Shown here one piece after another: positions 46,680-55,374 of a stretch of DNA of 64,000 nucleotides. The stretch is taken from positions 1-64,000 of the forward strand of contig NZ_BIMK01000039.1 of the NCBI RefSeq assembly GCF_004001045.1, in the 5' to 3' direction. Position numbers and translations under genes: made by a program. Source of the stretch: Paenibacillus chibensis (lineage in GTDB: Bacteria > Bacillota > Bacilli > Paenibacillales > Paenibacillaceae). The notes beneath the pieces were generated by a model that was given only the letters and a program-made list of their open reading frames with translations, made no database searches and was not told the origin of the DNA. Each line of letters starts with the position of its first letter. The stretch's first letter is position 1.

Positions 46680-47135
46680 TTATTTTGCGTGCTGGTTTTG
46701 CTCCATATATTCTATACCCATTCCGATCAGTTCCCTCATCCGATCCAGCTGCTCCGAGTAGTACAGGTAGCCGATCAAGCTTTCAAAAGCCGTGGCATGG
46801 CGGTATTCCAGCACATCGGCATTTTTGGGAATGCTCCCGGATTTGGCATTACGTCCTTGTCTGACAACGTCCTTCTCCTCATCCGTCAAAACGGGCTCCA
46901 GCGCTGTCACGATACGGCTTTGCGCTTTGGCTGATACCATGCCGGTCGCTTGGCGGTGCAGCTGATGAGGCTTCAGATTCGGTTTGGAAATGAGATACTG
47001 CCGGACGGCAACCTCATAAATCGCGTCTCCGATGTACGCAAGCACGATCGGCGGGATCAGCCGAGGCTGCCGGGAAGGCACATAATTGAACCATCCCGCT
47101 TCCGGCGTCAGCTCCTGATGATCAGGGCCGCTCAT
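46680..47135 (-). CDS. mrnC: Mini-ribonuclease III (MrnC)
   Basis: A 151-residue RNase III catalytic domain without the double-stranded RNA-binding domain. LAYIGDAIYEVAVRQYL holds the catalytic acidic residues and ATAFESLIGYLYY the second site. It matures 23S rRNA in B. subtilis. Its ATG overlaps the cysS stop by four bases (ATGA), so it is coupled to cysS. Confidence 0.95.
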   Translation of the reverse strand: MSGPDHQELTPEAGWFNYVPSRQPRLIPPIVLAYIGDAIYEVAVRQYLISKPNLKPHQLHRQATGMVSAKAQSRIVTALEPVLTDEEKDVVRQGRNAKSGSIPKNADVLEYRHATAFESLIGYLYYSEQLDRMRELIGMGIEYMEQNQHAK

Positions 47136-48538
47136 TTCCGCCGCCAGCGCATGCCCTGCGCTGTATCCTCCAGCACGATGCCTTGGGCGGCCAGCAGATC
47201 CCGGATTTCGTCGGCCCGGCCCCAGTTTTTGTCCTTGCGGGCCTGCACACGCTCCGCGATGAGGCTCTCCACCTCTTCATCGAGCAGTTCCGCCTCGTCA
47301 GCAGCGTACAAGCGCAGCACGGCATTCAGCACCTCGAAGGCATTCAGCATGGCTTTCAGCTCTTCCGGATTCGCGACCGGCTCCTGCAGCAGCAGATTGG
47401 CTTCGTTCACCCATTCGAACATGGCCGTAATGGCATCCGGCGTATTGAAGTCGTCGTCCATTTTTTCGTAGTACTGTTTCAGAATCCCGTCCAGCTTCTG
47501 CTGCAGCTCTTCCCGAACCGGTCCATGACCGTCAGGGGTTACCGTTTCAAGGCGATGCTTCAGGTTCGAAACGGCGTTCGCGATGCGTTCCACGCTTTTC
47601 ATCGCCTGATCCATTGTTTCCGCGTTGAAGTTAAGCGGGTTGCGGTAATGGGTCGAGAGCATGAAATAACGGATGGCTTCTTTTTTGAACTCCTTGCGGA
47701 GGTCTTTCACCAGAATGCCGTTACCGAGCGATTTCGACATTTTTTCGTTATTGATTTTGATATAGCCGTTATGCATCCAATAGTTAGCCAGCGGCTTGCC
47801 GGTAAGCGCTTCGGACTGGGCCACCTCGCATTCATGGTGAGGGAACTGCAAATCCTGTCCGCCGCCGTGAATGTCGATCGTTTCGCCGAGATACCTGCGA
47901 GCCATGGCCGAGCATTCGATATGCCAGCCGGGACGGCCGTCTCCCCACGGGCTCGACCAGAAGATCTCGCCCGGCTTCGCGGCTTTCCAAAGCACGAAAT
48001 CCTCCGGATTTTCCTTCCGCTCATCGACATTGATCCGGATGCCGAACTGAAGCTCATCCAGCTTCTGATGCGAAAGCTTGCCGTAGCCCGGGAATTTATT
48101 CGTCCGGTAAAATACGTCGCCGCCCTTTTCGTAAGCAAAACCATTCTGCTCCAGCTCTTGAATAAAGGCAATGATATTGTCCATATTCTCCGTCACGCGC
48201 GGATGGATCGTCGCCTTCTGAATGCCGAGACCTTCCAAATCCTCGAAGTAGGCCTTGATGAACCTGTCGGCGACCTCAGGAACCGTGCTGTTCAGCTGCT
48301 CCGCCTTACGGATGAGCTTGTCGTCCACGTCCGTGAAGTTCACCACATAGCTGACCTCGTTCCCTATCTGTTCCAAATATGTGCGGACCACGTCAAAAAA
48401 GATCATCGGACGCGCATTGCCGATATGAATATAGTCATACACGGTTGGACCGCATACATACATTTTCACTTTGCCGGGTTCCTGCGGAACGAACTCTTGC
48501 TTGGACCTGATGAGTGTATTGTAAATTTGAAGTGCCAT
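47132..48538 (-). CDS. cysS: Cysteinyl-tRNA synthetase
   Basis: A 468-residue class I synthetase. The HIGH-type motif GPTVYDYIHIGNAR and KMSKSLGNG are intact, and C28-type zinc ligands are in VCGPT and HIECSAM. The start is ATG 48538 (MALQIYNTL), eight bases after AAAGGA. It overlaps mrnC by four bases. Together with cysE it lies behind a T-box, linking cysteine supply and tRNA charging. Confidence 0.97.
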   Translation of the reverse strand: MALQIYNTLIRSKQEFVPQEPGKVKMYVCGPTVYDYIHIGNARPMIFFDVVRTYLEQIGNEVSYVVNFTDVDDKLIRKAEQLNSTVPEVADRFIKAYFEDLEGLGIQKATIHPRVTENMDNIIAFIQELEQNGFAYEKGGDVFYRTNKFPGYGKLSHQKLDELQFGIRINVDERKENPEDFVLWKAAKPGEIFWSSPWGDGRPGWHIECSAMARRYLGETIDIHGGGQDLQFPHHECEVAQSEALTGKPLANYWMHNGYIKINNEKMSKSLGNGILVKDLRKEFKKEAIRYFMLSTHYRNPLNFNAETMDQAMKSVERIANAVSNLKHRLETVTPDGHGPVREELQQKLDGILKQYYEKMDDDFNTPDAITAMFEWVNEANLLLQEPVANPEELKAMLNAFEVLNAVLRLYAADEAELLDEEVESLIAERVQARKDKNWGRADEIRDLLAAQGIVLEDTAQGMRWRRK

Positions 48539-48586
48539 AATCACATTTCCTTTCGCTCTATAAGTAAAATCACTTTAGGCGAGCGG

Positions 48587-49270
48587 CTACTCGCCCTGCT
48601 CCCTGCCGGTGGCGGCTTTGATTCGCACGAGCTCTGTGTTGTCGCTTGAGATGTTTTCCAGCTCTCTGCGCAGCCGGTCGATCTCCTTCTGCATGCTGCG
48701 GATCGAATCCACGATCGGGTCGGGGAGCTGGTGGCTCAGACGGTCCACGCGCCGGCCGTCCTGCTTGACGATGGTACCGGGGATACCAACGACCGTGCTG
48801 TTGGGAGGAACCTCCTTGAGCACGACCGAATTCGCTCCAATGTTGCACTGGTCTCCCACTTTAAAAGAACCCAGCACCTTGGCGCCCGAAGCGATAACCA
48901 CATTGTTTCCGATCGTCGGGTGACGTTTGCCTTTTTCCTTACCCGTACCGCCCAGCGTTACTCCTTGGTAAATGACAACATCATCGCCGATCTCACAGGT
49001 TTCCCCGATGACCACGCCCATGCCGTGGTCGATGAAGAGCCTTTGGCCGATTTTGGCGCCCGGATGGATCTCGATTCCCGTCATGAAGCGGCTGAACTGC
49101 GAAATGATGCGCGCCAGGGTGAACCACCGGTGCGTATACAGCTTATGGGCAATCCGGTGCGCCCAGATGGCATGCAGCCCGGAGTAGGTGAAAACCACTT
49201 CGAACAGTCTTCTGGCCGCCGGATCATTTTCAAATATCGTCTGGATATCCGATTTGATCTGCTTAAACAT
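48587..49270 (-). CDS. cysE: Serine O-acetyltransferase CysE
   Basis: A 227-residue serine acetyltransferase that makes O-acetylserine for cysteine synthesis. An N-terminal helical domain is followed by a left-handed beta helix of hexapeptide repeats, with catalytic His in IDHGMGVVIGET. The start is ATG 49270, with GAGGGG seven bases upstream; the frame reads 16 codons further back without support. The C-terminus (VRIKAATGREQGE) is hydrophilic. Confidence 0.96.
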   Translation of the reverse strand: MFKQIKSDIQTIFENDPAARRLFEVVFTYSGLHAIWAHRIAHKLYTHRWFTLARIISQFSRFMTGIEIHPGAKIGQRLFIDHGMGVVIGETCEIGDDVVIYQGVTLGGTGKEKGKRHPTIGNNVVIASGAKVLGSFKVGDQCNIGANSVVLKEVPPNSTVVGIPGTIVKQDGRRVDRLSHQLPDPIVDSIRSMQKEIDRLRRELENISSDNTELVRIKAATGREQGE

Positions 49271-49318
49271 ACCCGTTCCCCTCTTCGTCCTCGTCTGATC
49301 TTTCGCATCCCCATGCAA

Positions 49319-49707
49319 AAGAACGGAAAACCAAAAAACGCCTCGGCAGCTTTCGCTGCAGAGGCGTTATACGCGGTTCCACTCTGCTTGAATCCGTCCT
49401 TTCTGTACATATCCATGCACAACTATCTGGTCCGGATTCATCTCATCTGCCCTGGTAACGGAGGACTTTCCGGCATAGTCTAACGGTTCATAAATAGGAA
49501 CCGCTCATCCATGCAGCTCACAGGCGCATTTCCGCAGTCGGCATATGGATAACTTCCAGCCGCATGGAAAGCAGATTCTCCATGAGGTTATCCTCTCTGG
49601 CAAATGCCTGGGTTAAAGCGTACTTCTCCTGTTCGTCGCTATTCACGCATAATCTATTTAGGATCCTGCCGCTTTGGCAGGCTTTATAGATCTTTGATCT
49701 TAGTTTG
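49319..49707 (-). promoter_or_regulatory. T-box leader of cysE-cysS
   Basis: A T-box riboswitch. The invariant antiterminator sequence AGAGTGGAACCGCG is at 49372-49385 (minus strand). A strong terminator follows (49337-49344/49361-49368 plus 49346-49350/49355-49359, T6). Upstream are a GCGACGAACAGGAGAAGTA-like apical segment (49623-49641) and CCAGAGAGG (49592-49600) of stem I. A TGC triplet in GACTGCGG (about 49531-49538) is the candidate specifier. TGC means cysteine, matching cysE and cysS. Confidence 0.9.
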
Positions 49708-49713
49708 GTAGTT

Positions 49714-49743
49714 ATTATATCCGATAATACATCAGACTGACAA
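49714..49743 (-). promoter_or_regulatory. cysE-cysS operon promoter
   Basis: The -35 TTGTCA (49738-49743), 18 bases and a perfect -10 TATAAT (49714-49719) lie just before the T-box leader and 53 bases after the gltX stop. Confidence 0.8.
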
Positions 49744-49795
49744 GAAATGTTTTCGAGTACGGGCCGGAAATAGGCGAACGTGGTCCGGGCTTGAA

Positions 49796-51259
49796 TTAAG
49801 CGCCTTTGATTTGCGCTCTCAACCGTTCGATAACGCGGTCCTTGCCCATCAGATAGATCGTTTCGTTCAAATCACGTCCATGCATCTGTCCGGTAATCGC
49901 GACACGGATCGGCATAAACAGCTGTTTGCCTTTAAATCCGGTTTCCTTCTGCACTTCCTTGATCAGCGCCGCGATATGCGGAGCCGTATAATCCTCGGAA
50001 GCCTCGATCTTGTCCAGTAAAGCCTTCAGCACGGTCGGGACCTGTTCTTCGGCTAAAATCGGCTGGGCTTCATGATCCACCTCTAAATGCGTGCGGAAGA
50101 ACATGTCGGACAATCCCACGATATCCGATGCGGCCACCATTTGCTCCTGGTAGAGCGCCACCAGCTTTCTCGCCCATGCTTCCTGCTCTTCATTCAGCTC
50201 CGCCGGCAACCGGCTTGCTTTCTGAAGATGAGGAATGGCGAGCTTGGCAATTCGCTCCGGATCCGCATTTTTGATATAGGCATTGTTCAAATGCGCGAGC
50301 TTGTTCTGGTCAAATACGGCCGGGCTCTTGGACAACCGGTCCGGATTGAAGACCTTGATCAGTTCTTCGAGGCTGTAAATTTCCTCTTCCCCTTCCGGCG
50401 ACCAGCCGAGAAGGGCAATGAAGTTGACGAGCGCTTCAGGCAGATAACCGAGCTGGTCGTACTGCTCGATGAACTGAATGATGGATTCGTCGCGCTTGCT
50501 CAGCTTCTTGTGGTTCTCGTTGACGATCAGCGTCATGTGGCCGAAGCGAGGTGCTTCCCATCCCAGCGCTTCATAGATCATCAGCTGGCGAGGCGTATTG
50601 GAAATATGGTCCTCGCCGCGCAGCACGTGAGTAATTTTCATCAGGTAGTCGTCGATGACCACGGCATAGTTATACGTCGGAATGCCGTCCTTTTTCACAA
50701 TGACAAAATCGCCGGTATCCTGCGTATTAAACGAAATTTCACCCTTAACGATATCGTCAAACGTGTAGGTTTTGTCTTCCGGCACACGGAAACGGATGCT
50801 GGCCGTGCGTCCTTCTGCTTCAAATGCCTTGCACTGCTCCTCGGTCAGATCACGGTGCTTGCCGGAATAACGCGGAGTTTCCCCGCGCTCCATTTGCTCC
50901 TCGCGTTCCTTTTCGAGCTCTTCCTCCGTGCAGTAACAGCGGTAGGCAAGGCCTCTGCTGAGCAGGTCCTGCGTATACTTATTATAAATATCCAGGCGCT
51001 CGGTTTGACGGTAAGGGCCGTATTCGCCGCCGATATCGACGCTTTCGTCCCAGTCGAGTCCAAGCCATTTCAAATATTTGAGCTGGCTCTCCTCGCCGCC
51101 GGCAATGTTGCGCTTCACGTCCGTGTCTTCGATCCGGATGATGAAGTCCCCGCCTTGATTGCGGGCATACAAGTAGTTGAACAATGCCGTTCTGGCGTTT
51201 CCGATATGTAAATGTCCCGTTGGACTCGGTGCGTACCGTACGCGAACTTTATTTGTCAT
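49796..51259 (-). CDS. gltX: Glutamyl-tRNA synthetase
   Basis: A 487-residue class I synthetase. PSPTGHLHIGNART (HIGH) and HKKLSKRDE (KMSKS-type) are intact. In Bacilli this enzyme is usually non-discriminating and also charges tRNA-Gln for the GatCAB route; that is inferred from lineage. ATG 51259 has GGAGGGG upstream. Confidence 0.97.
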   Translation of the reverse strand: MTNKVRVRYAPSPTGHLHIGNARTALFNYLYARNQGGDFIIRIEDTDVKRNIAGGEESQLKYLKWLGLDWDESVDIGGEYGPYRQTERLDIYNKYTQDLLSRGLAYRCYCTEEELEKEREEQMERGETPRYSGKHRDLTEEQCKAFEAEGRTASIRFRVPEDKTYTFDDIVKGEISFNTQDTGDFVIVKKDGIPTYNYAVVIDDYLMKITHVLRGEDHISNTPRQLMIYEALGWEAPRFGHMTLIVNENHKKLSKRDESIIQFIEQYDQLGYLPEALVNFIALLGWSPEGEEEIYSLEELIKVFNPDRLSKSPAVFDQNKLAHLNNAYIKNADPERIAKLAIPHLQKASRLPAELNEEQEAWARKLVALYQEQMVAASDIVGLSDMFFRTHLEVDHEAQPILAEEQVPTVLKALLDKIEASEDYTAPHIAALIKEVQKETGFKGKQLFMPIRVAITGQMHGRDLNETIYLMGKDRVIERLRAQIKGA

Positions 51260-51299
51260 GATAATCCCCTCCGCTATTGTGTTATTAAACCAGTCATAA

Positions 51300-51520
51300 T
51301 TCTTGCGTGCTCGTGTACCGCTACGGATCCCGGATCGTTCGTCCGATCGCTGTGGTCTCCATATTTCCTGATTTAATCATCTTTTAAAACGAGAGAAATA
51401 TGGAGACAAAGCATATGCTTCCGAAGCATCTTTCCTACGGAAATAGGCGACCGCTTCGCTTCTTCAGATCGATTCCGGTCTCCTCCGCTACTTGCGCTTG
51501 TCACTATTCAATATATTGAT
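51300..51520. repeat. Hairpin-rich intergenic element ispF-gltX
   Basis: A perfect 13-bp inverted repeat GTCTCCATATTTC/GAAATATGGAGAC (51356-51368 with 51396-51408) has a 27-nt loop. Around it are GATCG/CGATC (51334-51349), the palindrome AAGCATATGCTT (51410-51421) and TTTCC/GGAAA (51432-51444). GGTCTCC recurs at 51478-51484. No reading frame or transposase is seen. It resembles a dispersed non-coding repeat; copy number elsewhere is unknown. Confidence 0.6.
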
Positions 51521-51548
51521 TAATAACTCGAGTGCAATCAAAAATCCT

Positions 51549-52037
51549 TCAAGATGATAGCACATCTTTCACGAGGCAGACAACCGATTGCGCTGCGACG
51601 CCCTCGCCGCGACCGGTAAAGCCGAGCTGCTCGGTCGTCGTCGCCTTGACGTTCACCTGATCGATGTCCGCATCCAGCGCGCGGGCGATGACCTCGACCA
51701 TCTGTGGGATGTACGGCGCCATTTTCGGCTTTTGCGCGATGATCGTACAATCGATGTTGCCGAGCCGGTAGCCCCGCTCCTTCGCCATTTCCCAGATATG
51801 AAGCAGCAGCTTCAGGCTGTCCGCATCTTTGAATTCCGGGTCCGTATCCGGAAAATGCTTTCCGATATCCCCTAGTGCAAGTGCCCCCAGTATCGCATCC
51901 GTCACGGCGTGCAGCAGCACGTCGGCGTCCGAATGCCCAAGCAGCCCCTTTTCATAAGGAATCGTGACTCCTCCAATGATGCACGGCCTGTCCTCGACCA
52001 GCTGGTGCACGTCAAACCCCTGTCCTACACGTATCAT
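51549..52037 (-). CDS. ispF: MECDP synthase IspF
   Basis: A 162-residue 2-C-methyl-D-erythritol 2,4-cyclodiphosphate synthase of the non-mevalonate isoprenoid path. Metal ligands are in GQGFDVHQL (D9, H11) and LGHSDADVLLHAV (His). KATTTEQLGFTGRGEG is the C-terminal signature. Its ATG overlaps the ispD stop by four bases, consistent with consecutive path steps being coupled. Confidence 0.97.
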   Translation of the reverse strand: MIRVGQGFDVHQLVEDRPCIIGGVTIPYEKGLLGHSDADVLLHAVTDAILGALALGDIGKHFPDTDPEFKDADSLKLLLHIWEMAKERGYRLGNIDCTIIAQKPKMAPYIPQMVEVIARALDADIDQVNVKATTTEQLGFTGRGEGVAAQSVVCLVKDVLSS

Positions 52038-52738
52038 GTATTCTTCTCTCCCTTATGTTGTAACATGAATGAAGCATATGCCAAATCTTCGGGCGTCGTG
52101 ATTTTGATATTGGTATAGCTGCCCTCAACAACGGCAACCGGGACGCCCATTCGTTCCACGAGCATGGAATCGTCCGTCCCGGTAAATCCGTCGGCTTCGG
52201 CCAGCTCATGCGCCTTCTTCAATTCTGAAAGACGAAAAGCCTGTGGGGTATGAATCGCCCACAGACTCCGGCGGTCGGGTGTCGCCTCAATAATTCCCGA
52301 CTCGCTCACCTGCTTGATGGTATCCTTCACCTTCACCGCGAGTACCGCCGCTCCGGAAAGCTGCGCCTGCCGGCAGCATGCTAAGACATGTTCAGGTTCA
52401 ACGAACGGGCGTACACCATCATGTACCATTACCCATTCCGTCCCGATTTCCATCAAGCCTTTATATACGGACTCCTGTCTTTCACGGCCGCCCGGTATCA
52501 CCTTCACTACTTTGCGGAGTCCATACTCCGCAATCCACGCGCTGCATCGGTCGATATCATCCGCCCCGGTTACCAGAACGATTTCCTGAACCAGCGGCAT
52601 CCGTTCAAAAACCTCGAGTGTATGAATGATGATGGGCTTGTTCTGCAGCAGCAGATACTGCTTGCTTTCGCGGGTCCCCATTCTCGTGCCTCTGCCCGCG
52701 GAAACCACGACCACGCCCACACGGCTTTCTGTGTCCAA
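52034..52738 (-). CDS. ispD: MEP cytidylyltransferase IspD
   Basis: A 234-residue 2-C-methyl-D-erythritol 4-phosphate cytidylyltransferase. The CTP-binding loop SAGRGTRMG and VHDGVRPFVE are present. The start is placed at TTG 52738, about 11 bases after GGGAGG. A TTG at 52759 is in frame but begins before that site. It is followed directly by ispF. Confidence 0.93.
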   Translation of the reverse strand: MDTESRVGVVVVSAGRGTRMGTRESKQYLLLQNKPIIIHTLEVFERMPLVQEIVLVTGADDIDRCSAWIAEYGLRKVVKVIPGGRERQESVYKGLMEIGTEWVMVHDGVRPFVEPEHVLACCRQAQLSGAAVLAVKVKDTIKQVSESGIIEATPDRRSLWAIHTPQAFRLSELKKAHELAEADGFTGTDDSMLVERMGVPVAVVEGSYTNIKITTPEDLAYASFMLQHKGEKNT

Positions 52739-52798
52739 GCTGCGTCCTGCCTCCCTCAATCACCGAAAGAAAAAATGTATAAACCCATCATACCCCTT

Positions 52799-53875
52799 TT
52801 ACTGGGCTTTTTCCAACAGTTTCGGTTTGGCAAAAATCATCCGGCCCGCAGAAGTTTGAAGCACGCTCGTGACCAATACCTCCATCATGCTGCCGATATA
52901 ATCGCGTCCGCCTTCTACCACGATCATCGTTCCGTCATCCAGATATGCAACTCCCTGGCCGTGCTCTTTCCCGTCCTTGATCACCTGCACCATAATTTCT
53001 TCCCCCGGCAGGACGACCGGCTTGACCGCATTCGCCAAATCGTTGATATTCAGGACGGATACGCCCTGCAGCTCGCAAACCTTGTTCAGGTTGAAATCAT
53101 TGGTTACGACTTTACCCTGAAGCACCTTGGCCAGCTTGACCAATTTGCTGTCGACCTCGGAAATCTCTTCGAAGTCTCCTTCGTAAATCAGCACGCGGAC
53201 ATCCAGTTCCTTTTGAATCTTGTTTAAAATATCAAGTCCTCTGCGGCCGCGATTACGCTTAAGCAGATCTGACGAATCGGCGATATGCTGCAGTTCTTCA
53301 AGCACAAATTCCGGTATGACGATCGTGCCCTCAATAAAACCCGTCTTGCAGATATCGGCGATCCGTCCGTCGATAATGACGCTGGTATCCAGAATTTTAT
53401 GCTCCTCGATTTTCCGGTCCTCGTAAGCGTCCCCCTTGCTCCATCTTCCTGATGTCCACAGCGTCGCAAGCTCGTCCTTTTTATCCAACCCGACCCGGAA
53501 GCCCATATATCCGCAGAAGAGCGTCAGTCCTACCGCCGCCAGTTCTCCGACTTTACCTGCCCACGTCAGACTCGGATAAATCAGCAGGGATAGCAGCAGC
53601 CCTCCGGTAAGACCCGCCGCTCCCGCAGCCAGCTCATTCATCGGCATACCCGCAAATAGCTGCTGCACGGACCTTAAGCGGGAAGCAACCGCCTGAGCAC
53701 ACAGTGAGCCTATCAACAAAAATAAAATTGCGCCAAGTCCTGCAAACATCAGGCCGCCCCAATACGAGTGATCTATACCTAGCCTCGGGAACGTCCATCC
53801 GGCCGCTTGATGAAGGGTATACCCCGTCCATGCTCCGCAAAGCCCGGCAAATGCCATAATCATTTTTCTCAGCAT
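52799..53875 (-). CDS. PIN-TRAM domain membrane protein (YacL)
   Basis: A 358-residue protein with four N-terminal membrane segments (about 1-115), then a PIN nuclease-like domain with ILDTSVIIDGRIADI, and a C-terminal TRAM domain (LPGEEIMVQVIKDG...). It is the counterpart of YacL in B. subtilis; the function is not established. The start is ATG 53875, nine bases after AAGGAGGTG; the frame reads 30 codons further back without a ribosome site. Confidence 0.9.
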   Translation of the reverse strand: MLRKMIMAFAGLCGAWTGYTLHQAAGWTFPRLGIDHSYWGGLMFAGLGAILFLLIGSLCAQAVASRLRSVQQLFAGMPMNELAAGAAGLTGGLLLSLLIYPSLTWAGKVGELAAVGLTLFCGYMGFRVGLDKKDELATLWTSGRWSKGDAYEDRKIEEHKILDTSVIIDGRIADICKTGFIEGTIVIPEFVLEELQHIADSSDLLKRNRGRRGLDILNKIQKELDVRVLIYEGDFEEISEVDSKLVKLAKVLQGKVVTNDFNLNKVCELQGVSVLNINDLANAVKPVVLPGEEIMVQVIKDGKEHGQGVAYLDDGTMIVVEGGRDYIGSMMEVLVTSVLQTSAGRMIFAKPKLLEKAQ

Positions 53876-54018
53876 AGGTTCCCACACCTCCTTGATTGTA
53901 TTAGTTATACATATTTCCTTAGCAGTATGGTCCAAATTTCCGTGGCGTAATCCTATGCGTTCCATTTTTTTCTATCTAAATTTTTGAGGCCTAGCGCCGG
54001 AAGATGTGTCATTTCTGG

Positions 54019-54048
54019 TTGAAAATGGGCAAATGACTGGCATATAAT
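54019..54048 (+). promoter_or_regulatory. Promoter of the 54082 gene
   Basis: The -35 TTGAAA (54019-54024), 18 bases and a perfect -10 TATAAT (54043-54048) lie 33 bases before ATG 54082. Confidence 0.75.
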
Positions 54049-54081
54049 GAATTCAATCTTATGCTAGAGGTGAAAAGGAAA

Positions 54082-54477
54082 ATGAGCGCACCAAGTTTAC
54101 AGGCTTTTCAGGATCAGGTTTCCGAACTGTTGCTCCGTCACCGCAGTCTATTGGATGTGTTGTCCAAAAACGGACAAAGCAGCGCTTCCGTCAATAGGGC
54201 AGTCGTCAAGGCCGTTACGGATTGCGGTTGTATCGAACTGCATGCTACAAAGCAGTCCTTTGAACCTGAGGTTGAGCTGGAGGAAGCCAAGGAATTAGCA
54301 CGGACTCACGTCCGCGGGGAGCTGTGCGAAAATTGCAGGGAAATTATCAGTACCGAGCTCGGACGCAACATTTTTTACATGTCGGCTTTGTGCAATCTGC
54401 TCGATATCAACATGGATGAAGTCGTACAAAAGGAATCGCAGAAATGCTCCACCCTGGGCTTGTTTAATTTGTCATAA
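54082..54477 (+). CDS. Conserved protein, MazG-like C-terminus
   Basis: A 131-residue protein on the plus strand amid minus-strand genes. Cysteines occur in DCGC (about 50-53) and CENC (about 88-91), and the C-terminal helix (FYMSALCNLLDINMDEV) recalls MazG-type proteins. I recall similar Paenibacillus proteins near this locus, labelled DUF1573, but cannot confirm this. The start is ATG 54082 with GAGGTG nine bases upstream; ATG 54061 lacks a site. It has its own promoter and shares a terminator with pssA. Confidence 0.8.
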   Translation: MSAPSLQAFQDQVSELLLRHRSLLDVLSKNGQSSASVNRAVVKAVTDCGCIELHATKQSFEPEVELEEAKELARTHVRGELCENCREIISTELGRNIFYMSALCNLLDINMDEVVQKESQKCSTLGLFNLS

Positions 54478-54518
54478 ACCGAAGGCCTGCTGATGATGTC
54501 TGAATATACGTCAAACAA

Positions 54519-54563
54519 AAAAAGCATTTATTTCTCTGCCGCTGCAGGAAATAAATGCTTTTT
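54519..54563. terminator. Bidirectional terminator
   Basis: A perfect 16-bp stem (54519-54534 with 54548-54563) with a 13-nt loop serves both the plus-strand gene and pssA. Confidence 0.9.
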
Positions 54564-54584
54564 ATCATTCAGGAACTTGTTCTC

Positions 54585-55319
54585 TTATGAGTGATCGTTA
54601 TACACTTTTTGATCGGCCGATTGGTCATGATGACGTCTGCGCGCCCGGGTCAGCTTCTCCACGTTTTGCTTCAAACCGTAGGCGGCATACAGCACCAGCG
54701 GAACGAAAATAAGCTTGGAGATTTGATCCGGAAAAATCACGGCTACTGCCACCGCGGCTAGGATGACGACCGGTGCGTACATCACCGCTTTTTTTGGAAG
54801 ACCTACCTTCTTAAAGTTAGGGTATTTCACCGTGCTGACCATCAGATACGACAAAATCAGCATGGCAATGATCATATAAGGGGCCGAAATTTCTCTATGA
54901 AACAGCGACAGTGTGGCGAGGACGCCGCCTGCAGCCGGTATAGGTAATCCAATAAAATATCCCGGAATCCCGGATTGAACATTGAATCGCGCCAGACGAA
55001 GCGCACCGCACATCGGAAAAATCGCCGTTACGGTCCAAATGAGCGCATGGTGCATGCCATGGAAAGAAGTTACATACATGATGAGTGCGGGTGCTACACC
55101 AAATGAGATCACATCCGAGAGGGAGTCCAGTTCCTTGCCTAATTCGCTCTGCGCATTGAGCGCCCGGGCCATCCGGCCGTCCAAACCGTCACAAAGCATC
55201 GCAATAATAATCATGATGGCCGCCAAGCTTAATTTGTTGTCAAAGGCCAGCATAATTCCGACCATTCCGAGAAACAAGTTTCCTAACGTAAACAAGTTCG
55301 GAATTGATTTCGTAAACAT
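54585..55319 (-). CDS. pssA: CDP-diacylglycerol-serine phosphatidyltransferase
   Basis: A 244-residue membrane enzyme that makes phosphatidylserine, the precursor of phosphatidylethanolamine. The CDP-alcohol motif D-G-x2-A-R-x8-G-x3-D-x3-D is complete from D47 to D69. About seven membrane segments and a basic tail follow. GAGGTGA precedes ATG 55319. It lies 55 bases after disA, an unusual neighbour compared with B. subtilis. Confidence 0.93.
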   Translation of the reverse strand: MFTKSIPNLFTLGNLFLGMVGIMLAFDNKLSLAAIMIIIAMLCDGLDGRMARALNAQSELGKELDSLSDVISFGVAPALIMYVTSFHGMHHALIWTVTAIFPMCGALRLARFNVQSGIPGYFIGLPIPAAGGVLATLSLFHREISAPYMIIAMLILSYLMVSTVKYPNFKKVGLPKKAVMYAPVVILAAVAVAVIFPDQISKLIFVPLVLYAAYGLKQNVEKLTRARRRHHDQSADQKVYNDHS

Positions 55320-55374
55320 TTCTTCACCTCGAATATTATTAGTACCCCCGTATCATCCATTGATTGTATGGCAT

